A stretch of DNA of 64,000 nt from Desulfosporosinus sp. FKB (GCF_002196705.1 NZ_NADJ01000036.1:124001-188000), one strand, 5' to 3'; shown: positions 17,711 through 30,261, counted from the first letter of the stretch. The notes: generated from the sequence alone by a model not told the origin. Made by a program: numbers and translations.

Positions 17711-18826
17711 ATGACAAGCCTTATGAAAGCCTTCAAAATTTTACATATCATAGGGGGAGGAGAAATTGGAGGAGCCGAACAGCATGTTCTTACCCTTCTT
17801 CAAAATCTAGACCGATCACATTTCCTCCCCTCATTAGTCTGTTTGACCCAGGGGCCTTTTGCAGCGCTGGCAGAACAGATCGTTCCTACTCAGACCTTCT
17901 CTATGCGCCACCCTCTGGATCTCTCCCTCCTTCCCAGCCTTATGAGCTGGATTCGCCAACAAAACATTGATCTTGTCCATACCCATGGTTCGCGCGCCAA
18001 TCTACTTGGCAGAATTGGCGCAGCTCTGCTTAAACTCCCCAATGTAACAACTGTCCACAGTTCACTTGCTCATGATTATTTGTCTCCTTGGTCAGCACGC
18101 CTGGCAATTGGCCTCGATCGGCTCACCCTCCCGTTGACCTCATCTATAATTACTGTCTCCCGCTATCTTGCTAACGAAGTATCTTCCCGAGGAGGTAAGC
18201 ACCTCACAACAATCTATAACGGGCAGGCTCCTGTTCCACTTGTCGATGCATCAATGCTGAGGGATCAATTTCGAAAGCAATGGGGAATTCCAAATGATGC
18301 TCTTGTTCTAGGAACGATCGGCCGTTTGCATCCTACCAAAGGTCATGTTTATTTATGCCGTGCTGCCAGTGAACTAAATCGCCAATTCCCAAAGCTTCAT
18401 CTTTTGATCATTGGTGATGGGCCTCTGCATCCAATTTTAGAATCAGAGCTGCAAAAAACTTCGTTGTCCTATACTTTAGCCGGATATCTTCCGCAAGCAT
18501 ATAGGGCTCTCCCAGCCATGGATATTTTTGTGCTGCCTTCCGTAAGTGAAGGCATGGGCTTAGTTCTTCTCGAAGCCATGCAAATTGGAATTCCCATTGT
18601 AGCCAGTGACGTTGGTGGAATTCCCGAGATTGTTCGCCCTGGGAAAGAGGCTTTATTAATACCTCCCGAAAATGTCCCTGAACTTATTAAAGCCTGTACT
18701 CTGCTTCTTGACAATCCTGAGCTGGCCCATTCCCTAGTTTCTTCGGGGCATAGACGCTGGCCTTTATTTTCCATCGAAGAGATGGTTCGAGCAACCGAGG
18801 GCCTATATAGAACGCTGCTTGCTTAG
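17711..18826 (+). CDS. Family 4 glycosyltransferase
   Basis: A 371-residue GT-B enzyme. The N-terminal domain has the donor-side glycine loop GGGEIGGAEQHVLTLLQNL and VHTHGSRANLLGR. The C-terminal Rossmann domain has IGRLHPTKGH and the nucleotide-sugar motif SVSEGMGLVLLEAM, with the EX7E pair, then ASDVGGIPEIV. Likely a cytoplasmic enzyme adding a hexose to a lipid-linked or extracellular polymer. The ATG at 17711, right after GAAGGGAAG, is the first one downstream of the promoter; an ATG at 17723 is possible. Its 3' end overlaps tagA on the other strand by 24 bp. The sugar and acceptor are unknown. Confidence 0.9.
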   Translation: MTSLMKAFKILHIIGGGEIGGAEQHVLTLLQNLDRSHFLPSLVCLTQGPFAALAEQIVPTQTFSMRHPLDLSLLPSLMSWIRQQNIDLVHTHGSRANLLGRIGAALLKLPNVTTVHSSLAHDYLSPWSARLAIGLDRLTLPLTSSIITVSRYLANEVSSRGGKHLTTIYNGQAPVPLVDASMLRDQFRKQWGIPNDALVLGTIGRLHPTKGHVYLCRAASELNRQFPKLHLLIIGDGPLHPILESELQKTSLSYTLAGYLPQAYRALPAMDIFVLPSVSEGMGLVLLEAMQIGIPIVASDVGGIPEIVRPGKEALLIPPENVPELIKACTLLLDNPELAHSLVSSGHRRWPLFSIEEMVRATEGLYRTLLA

Positions 18827-19525
18827 CCACAACACCTTGAAAAGAAATCGGGGCAAAACGGTTTGACGCTTCCACCGCCAAGGTTCTTTCAGCAAGCGGT
18901 AAAGCCACTCAACATGAAGATCCTGAATCTTCTTAGGTGCACGTTGGACAGTCCCGGCAAGCGCGTCAAAACTACCTCCTACACCAATACCCGCATATGC
19001 TAAACCCGGATGCTCCTTTAGCCAAAATTCCTGACGCGGAGCCCCTAAACCGACCAGCAGAACATCCGGTTGGAAATCAGTAATTTTTTTTAAGATGTCT
19101 GCCTCCTCCTCTGAGCTAAAATAGCCATGGCTAAAACTGAACGTTATTGCGGGATAGTCAGAAGAAACTTTTTTCACCGCCTGCTCTGCAACTCCCGGTC
19201 TTCCACCTAAAAAATAAATACGCCATTTCTCAGTATTAGCAATCGGGAAAAGTGATTGCACTAAGTCAATCCCTGTCACTCGCTCCTTAATTTGAGCTCC
19301 TAACTGACGTACTGCCCAGACGACTCCAATTCCATCTGCGGTAATTATGTCGGCCGAATTTAATACGTCCTTTAGATCAGGATTATACTGAGAAGCATAT
19401 ATCATTTCAGGGTTTGCCGTTACAATTCGAATCGCTGTCCGACCCCGAACCGCTAGTTTAATTTTCTCCACGGTTTCAGCCATGGAATATGTATCTACAG
19501 TAACCCCCAAGACGGTTACTCGCAT
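18803..19525 (-). CDS. tagA: WecG/TagA/CpsF family N-acetylmannosamine transferase
   Basis: A 240-residue family 26 glycosyltransferase. It shows VTANPEMIYASQ, DIITADGIGVVWA (with the catalytic-type Asp), GGRPGVAEQA, LLVGLGAPRQEFW and GVGGSFDALAG. TagA adds ManNAc from UDP-ManNAc to undecaprenyl-PP-GlcNAc, forming the wall teichoic-acid linkage disaccharide. WecB, which would supply UDP-ManNAc, is encoded at 32774. The C-terminal basic and aromatic tail probably anchors it to the membrane. Convergent with the glycosyltransferase gene. The final polymer may not be a classical teichoic acid, because no tagB or tagF is in the window. Confidence 0.9.
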   Translation of the reverse strand: MRVTVLGVTVDTYSMAETVEKIKLAVRGRTAIRIVTANPEMIYASQYNPDLKDVLNSADIITADGIGVVWAVRQLGAQIKERVTGIDLVQSLFPIANTEKWRIYFLGGRPGVAEQAVKKVSSDYPAITFSFSHGYFSSEEEADILKKITDFQPDVLLVGLGAPRQEFWLKEHPGLAYAGIGVGGSFDALAGTVQRAPKKIQDLHVEWLYRLLKEPWRWKRQTVLPRFLFKVLWLSKQRSI

Positions 19526-19699
19526 AAGAATCTTTCCTTTCGCTCAGGGAATCACGTCCAGGTTAACAAAGTTTCTTTAAAGGTGAATCCTGATAATGAA
19601 AAAATCCAAGGAAGGCCTAAAATCGAGCGGAAGGCTCCATCCGTTAGGGCACTCACCTTGGACAATATCGTGGGGTATAAAGAGTTATGATCTGAAGTC

Positions 19700-20680
19700 C
19701 TAAAATCCATTGAGTACTTTGCCCGTGCCTAAGGCTACACAGGAAATAGGATCTTCTGCCAAACTAACCGGCAATCCTGTTTCGCGGGAAATACGCGTAT
19801 CAAAACCATAGATTAAAGAACCTCCGCCAGTCATAATTATTCCTTTATCCAGAATATCCGAAGAAAGTTCTGGCGGAGTTCTCTCTAAAACTTCCTTGAC
19901 ACCTGCGACAATGGCTTCAATAGATTCTTCCAAGGCCACGTAACACTCTTGTGAATTGACCTTTACTGTCTTAGGCAGCCCTGTGATAAGATCCCGTCCG
20001 CGTACTTCAATATCTGCAGATGGTCTGCCCTCAGGTATTGCAGCTCCGACGGCAATTTTTATTTCCTCAGCCGTTCTCTCACCAATCATTAAATTATGTT
20101 CTCTGCGAATATATCGGCTGATGGCCTCATCAAATTTATCGCCGCCAACTCGAAGACTGCGTTTCGCTACAATACCGTTGAGAGAAAGAACGGCTATATC
20201 TGTTGTCCCTCCGCCAATATCAACAACCATGCTGCCTGTTGGTCCGGAAATGTCCAGGCCTGCACCTAAGGCTGCTGCGTAGGGTTCTTCAACGACTTTG
20301 ACGTCTTTAGCGCCAGCCTGATAGGCTGCTTGTTTCACCGCCCTCTGCTCTACTTCAGTTACCCCAGAGGGAATGCAGACAACCACACGAGTCCTAAAAA
20401 AGGGCAAGCGTTTTGCTCCCGCCTTTTCCAAAAAATATTTCAACATTAATTCAGTTGTCTGATAATCTGCAATTACGCCATCACGCATAGGCCGCACGGC
20501 AACAATATTTCCCGGCGTCCGTCCTATCATTAAGCGCGCTTCTTCTCCTACTGCTATACGTTTGCTGGAATTACGGTCAATAGCAATTACTGAAGGCTCG
20601 TGTAATACGATCCCTTTCCCTTTGGCATAAACTAAAACGCTTGCCGTACCTAAATCTATCCCTAAGTCTATTCCAAACAT
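19700..20680 (-). CDS. mbl: Rod-shape determining protein Mbl (MreB family)
   Basis: Bacterial actin, 326 residues, forming membrane-associated filaments that guide lateral wall synthesis. Phosphate 1 is GIDLGTASVLVYAKGKGI, phosphate 2 DIGGGTTDIAVLSL, and the adenosine motif GIIMTGGGSLIYGF. I begin at the ATG at 20680 (MFGIDLGIDLG), the family start; an upstream in-frame ATG adds 21 unrelated residues. Assignment to Mbl rather than MreB rests on its place next to spoIIID, as in B. subtilis, and on the absence of mreC/mreD neighbours. The sequence alone does not separate the paralogues. Confidence 0.9.
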   Translation of the reverse strand: MFGIDLGIDLGTASVLVYAKGKGIVLHEPSVIAIDRNSSKRIAVGEEARLMIGRTPGNIVAVRPMRDGVIADYQTTELMLKYFLEKAGAKRLPFFRTRVVVCIPSGVTEVEQRAVKQAAYQAGAKDVKVVEEPYAAALGAGLDISGPTGSMVVDIGGGTTDIAVLSLNGIVAKRSLRVGGDKFDEAISRYIRREHNLMIGERTAEEIKIAVGAAIPEGRPSADIEVRGRDLITGLPKTVKVNSQECYVALEESIEAIVAGVKEVLERTPPELSSDILDKGIIMTGGGSLIYGFDTRISRETGLPVSLAEDPISCVALGTGKVLNGF

Positions 20681-20750
20681 TCCCGGAAATACCCCTTTCG
20701 TTATCAATAGCTTGTCCAAATTCAATTCCAAATATAGCATCAAATAGCAT

Positions 20751-20770
20751 AATCTCCCTTACGGGAGATT
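20751..20770 (-). terminator. Hairpin between spoIIID and mbl
   Basis: AATCTCCC and GGGAGATT pair around a 4-base loop. The T-tail on the minus strand is poor (ATGCTATTTG), so termination may be partial. It lies 100 bp past the spoIIID stop. Confidence 0.4.
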
Positions 20771-20870
20771 TGCTTTCTTCTAAGGTATCAATTCGTGATA
20801 TAATTTCTAAATCCTTTATGATTCTTAACTTTTTTACACATTCTCTTTAATTTCTGGTCCATAATTTTGG

Positions 20871-21119
20871 CTAATTTTCTTGATATTTTTTTCTTGTAGC
20901 CTCTCCTCCCCGAATATGACGCTCTGCCTTATTCGTTTCTAGGATGTGCTTGACTTCCATAGATAGTTTTTCATTAACCAAAGGCAGTCTTTCTGTCACA
21001 TCTTTATGTACAGTACTCTTTGATACACCAAAAACATCTGCTGTTTGCCTAACTGTTGCACTCGATTCCAAAATATACGTCCCTATATCGAGTACCCTTT
21101 TACGAATATACTCTTGCAC
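20871..21119 (-). CDS. spoIIID: Sporulation transcriptional regulator SpoIIID
   Basis: An 82-residue DNA-binding regulator of the mother cell during sporulation, acting on sigma-E genes and on sigK. The helix-turn-helix TVRQTADVFGVSKSTVHKDVTERLP is followed by a basic C-terminal region (KAERHIRGGEATRKKY) needed for binding. The start is the GTG at 21119 with AAAGGAGGACTCTGC upstream; the 28 extra in-frame residues further up lack a ribosome site. It lies between spoIIQ and mbl exactly as in B. subtilis. The length is that of clostridial homologues. Confidence 0.95.
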   Translation of the reverse strand: MQEYIRKRVLDIGTYILESSATVRQTADVFGVSKSTVHKDVTERLPLVNEKLSMEVKHILETNKAERHIRGGEATRKKYQEN

Positions 21120-21172
21120 GCAGAGTCCTCCTTTCGTCCACATGTGTAGTACATTTATATGCATTCTCATTG

Positions 21173-21198
21173 AAAAAAGACATCCATAAATGGATGTC
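21173..21198 (-). terminator. Terminator of spoIIQ
   Basis: GACATCCAT-AA-ATGGATGTC is a perfect 9-bp stem, followed on the minus strand by TTTTTT. It separates spoIIQ from spoIIID. Confidence 0.85.
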
Positions 21199-21253
21199 CT
21201 CACATGGTAAATACTGTGTTCTCATTAAACATATTCCTTTAAATCTTTAAACG

Positions 21254-21916
21254 TTATATTTTTGAGCCACCTGTATCAATGTTTTGGATGGTATTACCAT
21301 GCCAAACCTCATAATGCAGCTGGGGCTGACCATTAATTCCTTCCGCACCTGGTTTGAAACCAACTTGACCCAGCAGCCCTTGTTTCTCCACATTCTGTCC
21401 GGTCTTAACCCAAAGATTTTCCAAGCAGCCATAGGTTACTATCCATCCTTGACCGCAATCTAAAACTACTTTCTCTCCCAGAAGCGGATCATGACCTGCA
21501 AAAATGACTTTTCCCTGATGAGTTGCACGAATAACTGTCCCTTCAGGTTCCGAAAAATCTTCGCCCGGATGAAACATGTAACTTTCTACGGCCTCAATGT
21601 AACAGTTTCCAGTCCCTCGGAGAATGTTTCCTTGAACCGGACTTGGAAAATCCTTGGATGTTAAGGTTGCCCTACTTGGTACTTTTTCTGTCTGAGCTTG
21701 GGGCTCTAAGGCTGGATCTGTTTTCGAACTATGCTGTGTTGATAATAGCTCTTGTTTGGCTGTTGCTTGTGTCGCGTGTTCTATTTGTAACGACTCCCGT
21801 TGCTGGAAGTGTTTTATCGAATTATTAAAATAGCCAAAACATAGAATAGCAACCCCTACTAAGAGTGAACAACTCCATACTAAAATCCAACTCAAGGATA
21901 CTCTCCAGTGGATCAT
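21254..21916 (-). CDS. spoIIQ: SpoIIQ-like forespore membrane protein with degenerate LytM domain
   Basis: A 220-residue membrane protein. One helix at about residues 8-28 is followed by a linker and an M23/LytM domain. The position between spoIID and spoIIID matches spoIIQ, whose product docks with SpoIIIAH across the two membranes around the forespore. The metal ligands H116 and D120 (FHPGEDF) and H201 are kept. The two histidines that normally complete the active site are not: YGHL reads YGCL (C164), and the first His of HxH is Gln (Q199 in PQLHYE). A structural rather than hydrolytic role is likely. The ATG at 21916 follows GAGGTGAG. Confidence 0.88.
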   Translation of the reverse strand: MIHWRVSLSWILVWSCSLLVGVAILCFGYFNNSIKHFQQRESLQIEHATQATAKQELLSTQHSSKTDPALEPQAQTEKVPSRATLTSKDFPSPVQGNILRGTGNCYIEAVESYMFHPGEDFSEPEGTVIRATHQGKVIFAGHDPLLGEKVVLDCGQGWIVTYGCLENLWVKTGQNVEKQGLLGQVGFKPGAEGINGQPQLHYEVWHGNTIQNIDTGGSKI

Positions 21917-22022
21917 CGCACTCACCTCAAGTAGTATCGTTGCCGATTCTTCTTTCTTTTAGTCCTCCATCAGACATCAGGTTTTAAGAGTCCTGGGGAA
22001 GGATCTTATCTACGGGCTCTCC

Positions 22023-22952
22023 CTAGTTAACTGATATCTGCATAATTTTAGCACCCGGATAAAAATGAGTTAATATTTCCTGCGCTTTTATATTGCGGAG
22101 AGCCATATCATTTGCTCCCCACTGGGACATACCAACTGCATGTCCTTTGCCATAGGCCGTAATTACTAACTGGTCTCCCTGAACAACCCCTTCTATGTCC
22201 GTAGAAGGCAATCCAAGCAATACTCTAAGCTGAGTGGTTTCAAAGACTTTACCCAGTACCTTTACCGTCTTCGCCCTTCCTGCAGTGGTCTTACTTAAGA
22301 TTTGAAAATTTAATTGCTGGGACAAGTAGGAAATCCCCAGTTTCTTGGTTAAATCCTCTCGACTGAAGCTTATCCTCTGAACATACCGTTCAGGATTTGT
22401 CTCTTCAGAACTTACATTTTTTAAATATGAACGAGAAGAAGCCCATACATCCTCAGATCGTTCTGTTGGCTTTCTTCCGCTGCTGCTATGGTAAAATGCA
22501 TCAATATAATCACCATTGGCAACCAGTACCATCCCTCGTGTCTCTTTTACAGCCTTTTCTAATTTTCCCCGATATCGCCAATAATTTACTAGGCCCCATT
22601 TATTCCTGATTTGAGCATTTGACAGCCATGCCTGTGTCTTAACTGTTGTGTCGACATCATAGCCTTTATCAGTTAATTTTTTTGTACTGTACTGTTTAAC
22701 AGCATAGGTTCTGGCAGCTATTGTTTGGGCCTTTAACGCTTCGAGTTGAAATTCTGCTGGCATTTCCGCCGCCACAACTCCTATAAGATAGTCCTCAAGA
22801 GGCATTGAAGACACTTTCCCATTGGTCATAAGTACCCTAATTACTATGTCTTTAGTATCAACGTTCTGCCTTTGCCAGCGCAGCACACTCCAGGGAATTA
22901 ATAATCCTATACATATCGAAATGACAATAAGCCACATCCACTCTTTCTTCAT
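22023..22952 (-). CDS. spoIID: Stage II sporulation protein D, peptidoglycan lytic transglycosylase
   Basis: A 309-residue mother-cell membrane enzyme that opens septal peptidoglycan during engulfment. One N-terminal membrane helix (WMWLIVISICIGLLIPW) precedes the SpoIID domain. The catalytic Glu is in GVVAAEMPAEF, followed by ALKAQTIAARTYAV; HSSSGRKPTERSEDVW and the C-terminal GKGHAVGMSQWGA are family hallmarks. The start is the ATG at 22952 behind GGGGGGATACA. A sigma-E-type promoter lies just upstream, matching mother-cell expression. It forms part of the murA-spoIID-spoIIQ-spoIIID-mbl block. Confidence 0.95.
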   Translation of the reverse strand: MKKEWMWLIVISICIGLLIPWSVLRWQRQNVDTKDIVIRVLMTNGKVSSMPLEDYLIGVVAAEMPAEFQLEALKAQTIAARTYAVKQYSTKKLTDKGYDVDTTVKTQAWLSNAQIRNKWGLVNYWRYRGKLEKAVKETRGMVLVANGDYIDAFYHSSSGRKPTERSEDVWASSRSYLKNVSSEETNPERYVQRISFSREDLTKKLGISYLSQQLNFQILSKTTAGRAKTVKVLGKVFETTQLRVLLGLPSTDIEGVVQGDQLVITAYGKGHAVGMSQWGANDMALRNIKAQEILTHFYPGAKIMQISVN

Positions 22953-22984
22953 TGTATCCCCCCCAAAGTCCAAGCCTTCTCTTC

Positions 22985-23012
22985 AATCTATGCAGACTGG
23001 CTTTCGAATATG
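22985..23012 (-). promoter_or_regulatory. Sigma-E promoter of spoIID
   Basis: On the minus strand CATATT (23012-23007), a 14-bp spacer and CATAGATT (22992-22985) match the sigma-E pattern of a CATATT-like -35 and a CATAnAnT -10 at 13-15 bp spacing. It lies about 33 bp before the spoIID start. Confidence 0.65.
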
Positions 23013-23035
23013 GCAAGAGATATAAAAAGAACCCT

Positions 23036-23087
23036 AAAACAAAGATGGGGTGATAACAATCAGCAAGTTTGTTATCACCCCATCTTT
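23036..23087 (-). terminator. Terminator of murA
   Basis: AAAGATGGGGTGATAAC (23041-23057) and GTTATCACCCCATCTTT (23071-23087) are perfect 17-bp complements. On the minus strand GTTTTAG follows. It separates constitutive murA from sporulation-controlled spoIID. Confidence 0.85.
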
Positions 23088-23109
23088 GAATTTAAAACCA
23101 AGCGATGAA

Positions 23110-24360
23110 TTACTCTGAACGGATAATATTGCCTCCAATACGAGAAAGTTTTTCTTCGACTTTCTCATACCCTCGATCTATATGCTGAATTCCCCGTATT
23201 TCAGACGTTCCTTCAGCCGTTAAAGCAGCTAATATTAGGGCAGCACCGGCTCTTAAATCAGTCGCCGTCACAGGTGCTCCATTGAGACGCTGAATCCCCT
23301 GAACAACGGCACTTCGCCCTTCGATCTTAATTTCTGCTCTCATGCGTTTAAGTTCATCGACATGCATAAAACGATTTTCAAAGACAGTTTCTGTTATTAA
23401 CCCCGTACCTTTTGCTCTGGTCAGGAAAGCCATAAAAGGTGCCTGTAAATCCGTCGGAAACCCGGGGTGCACTTGAGTTTTAATATCAACGGAAGTATAG
23501 TTCCCGTCGCCAACGACCCGGATTCCATCACCTTCTTCGCTGATACCAATTCCTGACTCTTCCATTTTTGCAATTAAGGGTTTAAGATGATCCGCGATGA
23601 CATTCTGTACTAAAACATTTCCGCCTGTCGCGGCAGCCATCAGCATATAACTTCCTGCTTCTATGCGGTCAGGTATCACCGTATGCGTAGTACCATGTAG
23701 TTCCCGAACCCCTTCAATATGAATTATACTCGTTCCGGCACCACGAACTTTTCCGCCCATTTCATTGATAAATGTAGCTAAATCAACAATTTCCGGTTCT
23801 TGAGCTGCATTCTCAATCAGCGTTGTTCCCTGAGCCAACACCGCCGCCATCATAATATTTTCTGTTGCGCCTACACTGGGATAATCCAAATAAATCCTAG
23901 CGCCTCTGAGCTCGTTCGCAGTAACATCGAGAAACCCGTGATCCATCTTAACCTCTGCGCCTAAGGCTTCCAAACCTTTCAGATGCCAGTTTATGGGACG
24001 GGAACCTATGGCGCACCCCCCAGGATGGGATATTCGCACACGGCCTTGACGAGCTAAAACCGGGCCCATGGTAACAATCGACGCTCTCATCTGAGAAACG
24101 AGTTCATATGGGGCCTCAATGCAATCTATCGAACTTGCCTGTATTTCCAGTGTTGAACCCTTCCGGACAACCTTTGCGCCCAAAGCGGAAATCACCTGAT
24201 TCATGATATTTACATCGAGTAAATCCGGAGCATCCTCGAGTCGTATAGGTTCAGCACAAAGCAAACTTGCAGCTATGATAGGCAGTACAGCATTTTTGGC
24301 TCCGCTTACAGTAATTGTCCCTTCAAGCTGTTTACCGCCGGTAATAATAAGCTTACTCAA
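23110..24360 (-). CDS. murA: UDP-N-acetylglucosamine 1-carboxyvinyltransferase MurA
   Basis: A 416-residue enzyme that adds phosphoenolpyruvate to UDP-GlcNAc, the first committed step of peptidoglycan synthesis and the fosfomycin target. K22-N23 in SGAKNAVLP and the catalytic Cys in RISHPGGCAIGSRP (C116) are intact. An Asp at this position would have meant intrinsic fosfomycin resistance; here it is Cys. The start is a TTG at 24360 with GGGGG eleven bases upstream; no ATG fits. It is the murAA counterpart of B. subtilis, lying next to ywmB and spoIID. Confidence 0.96.
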   Translation of the reverse strand: MSKLIITGGKQLEGTITVSGAKNAVLPIIAASLLCAEPIRLEDAPDLLDVNIMNQVISALGAKVVRKGSTLEIQASSIDCIEAPYELVSQMRASIVTMGPVLARQGRVRISHPGGCAIGSRPINWHLKGLEALGAEVKMDHGFLDVTANELRGARIYLDYPSVGATENIMMAAVLAQGTTLIENAAQEPEIVDLATFINEMGGKVRGAGTSIIHIEGVRELHGTTHTVIPDRIEAGSYMLMAAATGGNVLVQNVIADHLKPLIAKMEESGIGISEEGDGIRVVGDGNYTSVDIKTQVHPGFPTDLQAPFMAFLTRAKGTGLITETVFENRFMHVDELKRMRAEIKIEGRSAVVQGIQRLNGAPVTATDLRAGAALILAALTAEGTSEIRGIQHIDRGYEKVEEKLSRIGGNIIRSE

Positions 24361-24470
24361 ATTATGAAGACACCCCCTATTCTAGGTTAATGATTAGCAC
24401 AGCTAACTAATATTCTCTCTACCTAGTATTTTCTCCTGCTTGATTTCGACGAATTTCCTCTCTAATTGAT

Positions 24471-25127
24471 CTAAAATTCCTCTAATAACACAGGAATAGC
24501 TAAAACTGTTTCACCTTTTCCTGCTGTTCCCCGACTAAGCACTTGTAGATTTAGGGAATCTTTGCCAACCTTCACGCTCGGGTTAAGGTGCTGTTCATAG
24601 GCTGCAATGGATATTAAATTATTCGATAGGGTCCACTGAACCGGCTGAGCTTGTATGTAGTTTAAATAGGCAGATATATCAAGACCTTCCGGAATACGCT
24701 CATCGAAGTATATCCTTCCGCCTTCTTTAGCAATTTTCGGCACCATTATAGTATACCACGTATACACTTGAAGTTCTTGTATTTTATTTACGATTCCTTC
24801 CCCTGAAATTGTCAACGCTTGATTACCATTTCCTGCTTGAGAGTATTTCGAAGACCAGATCCAATTCTCCAAAGGAGGCTTAGCTAGGTGATCAATTGAA
24901 AGCTTAGGATTATCAAACCAAATGATCACTTTAACCGTCGCGAGGTTACTTGCTGCAAATTTTGAATTCAATAGTAACGGTATTGTCTCATTAGGTCTGC
25001 ATTCCGTAGTTCTTTGACTATTTGCCATTAAAGTGTTCGCTTTCATACTTATAAGCAAAAGACAAATAATTATTATGCCGATGAACCGGCTATGATTTTC
25101 AAATTGTTTTAGAACTCTGTCTTTCAA
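24471..25127 (-). CDS. YwmB-family protein (DUF1779)
   Basis: A 218-residue protein with an N-terminal membrane or signal helix (FIGIIIICLLLISM) and an extracytoplasmic domain. The sequence is divergent and I call it mainly from position: atpC-ywmB-murA-spoIID is the B. subtilis order. Its size and single anchor also fit the YwmB family, known structurally as a TATA-box-binding-protein-like fold without established function. It starts with TTG at 25127 behind AGAGAGG. No catalytic motif is visible. Expression with the cell-wall or sporulation genes is possible. Confidence 0.75.
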   Translation of the reverse strand: MKDRVLKQFENHSRFIGIIIICLLLISMKANTLMANSQRTTECRPNETIPLLLNSKFAASNLATVKVIIWFDNPKLSIDHLAKPPLENWIWSSKYSQAGNGNQALTISGEGIVNKIQELQVYTWYTIMVPKIAKEGGRIYFDERIPEGLDISAYLNYIQAQPVQWTLSNNLISIAAYEQHLNPSVKVGKDSLNLQVLSRGTAGKGETVLAIPVLLEEF

Positions 25128-25384
25128 AATTCAAACCTCTCTAACCTTTAACTTACATTTAGTTTTGCCAAATCAAACAAAAGCTAACGATATTATTGGC
25201 ACTCTTCCAAATAATTTTTTCTGCTTTTTATATAAGCTGGTCTCAAAGGTAACTCGTTCAAATCTTTTACAATCATCAGTCTTTTTCCCGTTTCTAATTC
25301 TGTTCCCAAAGGTTATGCCCTGATGATAACGTTAAATATCTTGCAGAAACTATTCGTGACTGGTTTGGATATTCCGGCCAAAAG

Positions 25385-25405
25385 AAAAAGGACCCCAAAG
25401 GGTCC
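25385..25405 (-). terminator. Terminator of the ATP synthase operon
   Basis: GGACCC and GGGTCC pair around a 4-base loop, with T5 and more T/C after it on the minus strand. It sits in the 346-bp gap 25128-25473, in which I see no gene or other structure. Confidence 0.7.
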
Positions 25406-25473
25406 CTTTAAATTTAAAACCATATATTCTTCCAGAGGGATCGTGAAATCCGTTAAGAAATCATATCCTGATT

Positions 25474-25881
25474 TTACTTTTTGTTTTCAGATGCGTTAAT
25501 ACGAGCTAAAGCTTTACGCAGAGCAAACTCTGCCCGTTTCACATCAATTTCACTGGTTTGTGATGACAAACGCTTGGTAGCACGTTCCTTCGCAGCAATA
25601 GCACGCTGAAGATCTATAGCTTCACTTAGCTCTGCCGTATCTGCCAAAATAGTCGCAGAATTGTCAACAACTTCAACAAAACCTCCTGCTACTGCTACAC
25701 GTTTAACTGTGCCATTGCTTGTAATACGAGCGACACCGACATCAAGTCCTGCAATCAGCGGCGCATGGTTAGGCAAAATACCGAGTTCACCGGCTCCGCC
25801 GGGCAGAACAATGAACTCAACGTCTTCCTTCAGAACATTCCCTTCAGGAGAGACAATGTTTAGAGTGAATGTACTTGCCAT
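25474..25881 (-). CDS. atpC: F1 ATP synthase epsilon subunit
   Basis: A 135-residue stalk subunit. The N-terminal beta-sandwich (FTLNIVSPEGNVLKEDVEFIVLPG, then GELGILPNHAPLIAGL) binds the rotor. The C-terminal two-helix part (RAIAAKERATKRL to the end) can extend and inhibit ATP hydrolysis. The ATG at 25881 begins 3 bp after the atpD stop with GGAGG inside the end of atpD. It is the last gene of the operon, with a terminator about 70 bp beyond. Standard length for bacterial epsilon. Confidence 0.97.
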   Translation of the reverse strand: MASTFTLNIVSPEGNVLKEDVEFIVLPGGAGELGILPNHAPLIAGLDVGVARITSNGTVKRVAVAGGFVEVVDNSATILADTAELSEAIDLQRAIAAKERATKRLSSQTSEIDVKRAEFALRKALARINASENKK

Positions 25882-25884
25882 GGC

Positions 25885-27297
<1,413 letters not shown>

Positions 27298-27318
27298 TTA
27301 TTAGGTATTTCCGGCAGC

Positions 27319-28161
27319 TTATTCTAATGCTGCTGCTCCACCGACAATTTCAGATATTTCCTTGGTAATTGCCGCCTGTCGAGCTCTATTCATCGCCAGC
27401 GACAGCCGATCAATCATATCCGTAGCATTATCTGTTGCCGAACTCATAGCCGTCATCCTGGCACCTTGCTCACTAGCTTTTCCCTCAAGGATTGAGCGGA
27501 AGATCTGTGTTTCCACATACTTCGGCAATAAGCTTGCGAGGATTTCGTCAGGAGACGGTTCAAAAATATATTGTTTTCCGTGTTTTCCTTCAGGTTTTTC
27601 GATGGGAAGTAATTTGACTTGGGAAGGTCTTTGTGTGATAGCACTCACGAACTCAGTATACAATAAATACACTTCATCCGCTTCACCTTGCTCATAGAGC
27701 CGTATTACTTCGTTAGCTATTTCTTTTGCTTGATTAAAACTTGGATCATCACCAAGCGCTACAAACTCAGCCAAAAACTCAATTTTACCGCGGCGGAAGA
27801 AATCCCGACCTTTGCGGCCTACCGTCACCAACTTAACTTCTTGCGGCGTTTCGGCAATCAAACCGGTCGTCTTCCGAATCAGGTTAGCATTATACCCTCC
27901 GCAGAGACCACGGTCCGATGTAATCAATACATAAACCACCTTTTGCACAGGCCGCTTGACTAAGAGCGGATGAATAGTATCCCCAGCCTGTGATAGGCGC
28001 TCCAAGACCCCTTGCAATTGGTTGGCATACGGGCGGGCAGCGATAAGTTTTTGTTGGGCTTTTCTGAGTTTGGCCGCGGAAACCATTTTCATCGCCTTCG
28101 TGATCTGCTGCATATTGCGTACGCTGCGGATCCGGCGACGAATATCGCGTACTCCTGCCAC
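27319..28161 (-). CDS. atpG: F1 ATP synthase gamma subunit
   Basis: Central rotor shaft, 280 residues. The N-terminal ([24 protein letters not shown]) and C-terminal ([21 protein letters not shown]) helices form the coiled coil inside the alpha3beta3 head. The globular part has [11 protein letters not shown] use the GTG at 28161 because it gives the family-typical start; a GTG three codons upstream at 28170 is also possible and lies nearer AAGGAG. Located between atpA and atpD. Confidence 0.96.
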   Translation of the reverse strand: MAGVRDIRRRIRSVRNMQQITKAMKMVSAAKLRKAQQKLIAARPYANQLQGVLERLSQAGDTIHPLLVKRPVQKVVYVLITSDRGLCGGYNANLIRKTTGLIAETPQEVKLVTVGRKGRDFFRRGKIEFLAEFVALGDDPSFNQAKEIANEVIRLYEQGEADEVYLLYTEFVSAITQRPSQVKLLPIEKPEGKHGKQYIFEPSPDEILASLLPKYVETQIFRSILEGKASEQGARMTAMSSATDNATDMIDRLSLAMNRARQAAITKEISEIVGGAAALE

Positions 28162-28185
28162 CTCATTCACCTACTCCTTTTTAAT

Positions 28186-30261
<2,076 letters not shown>

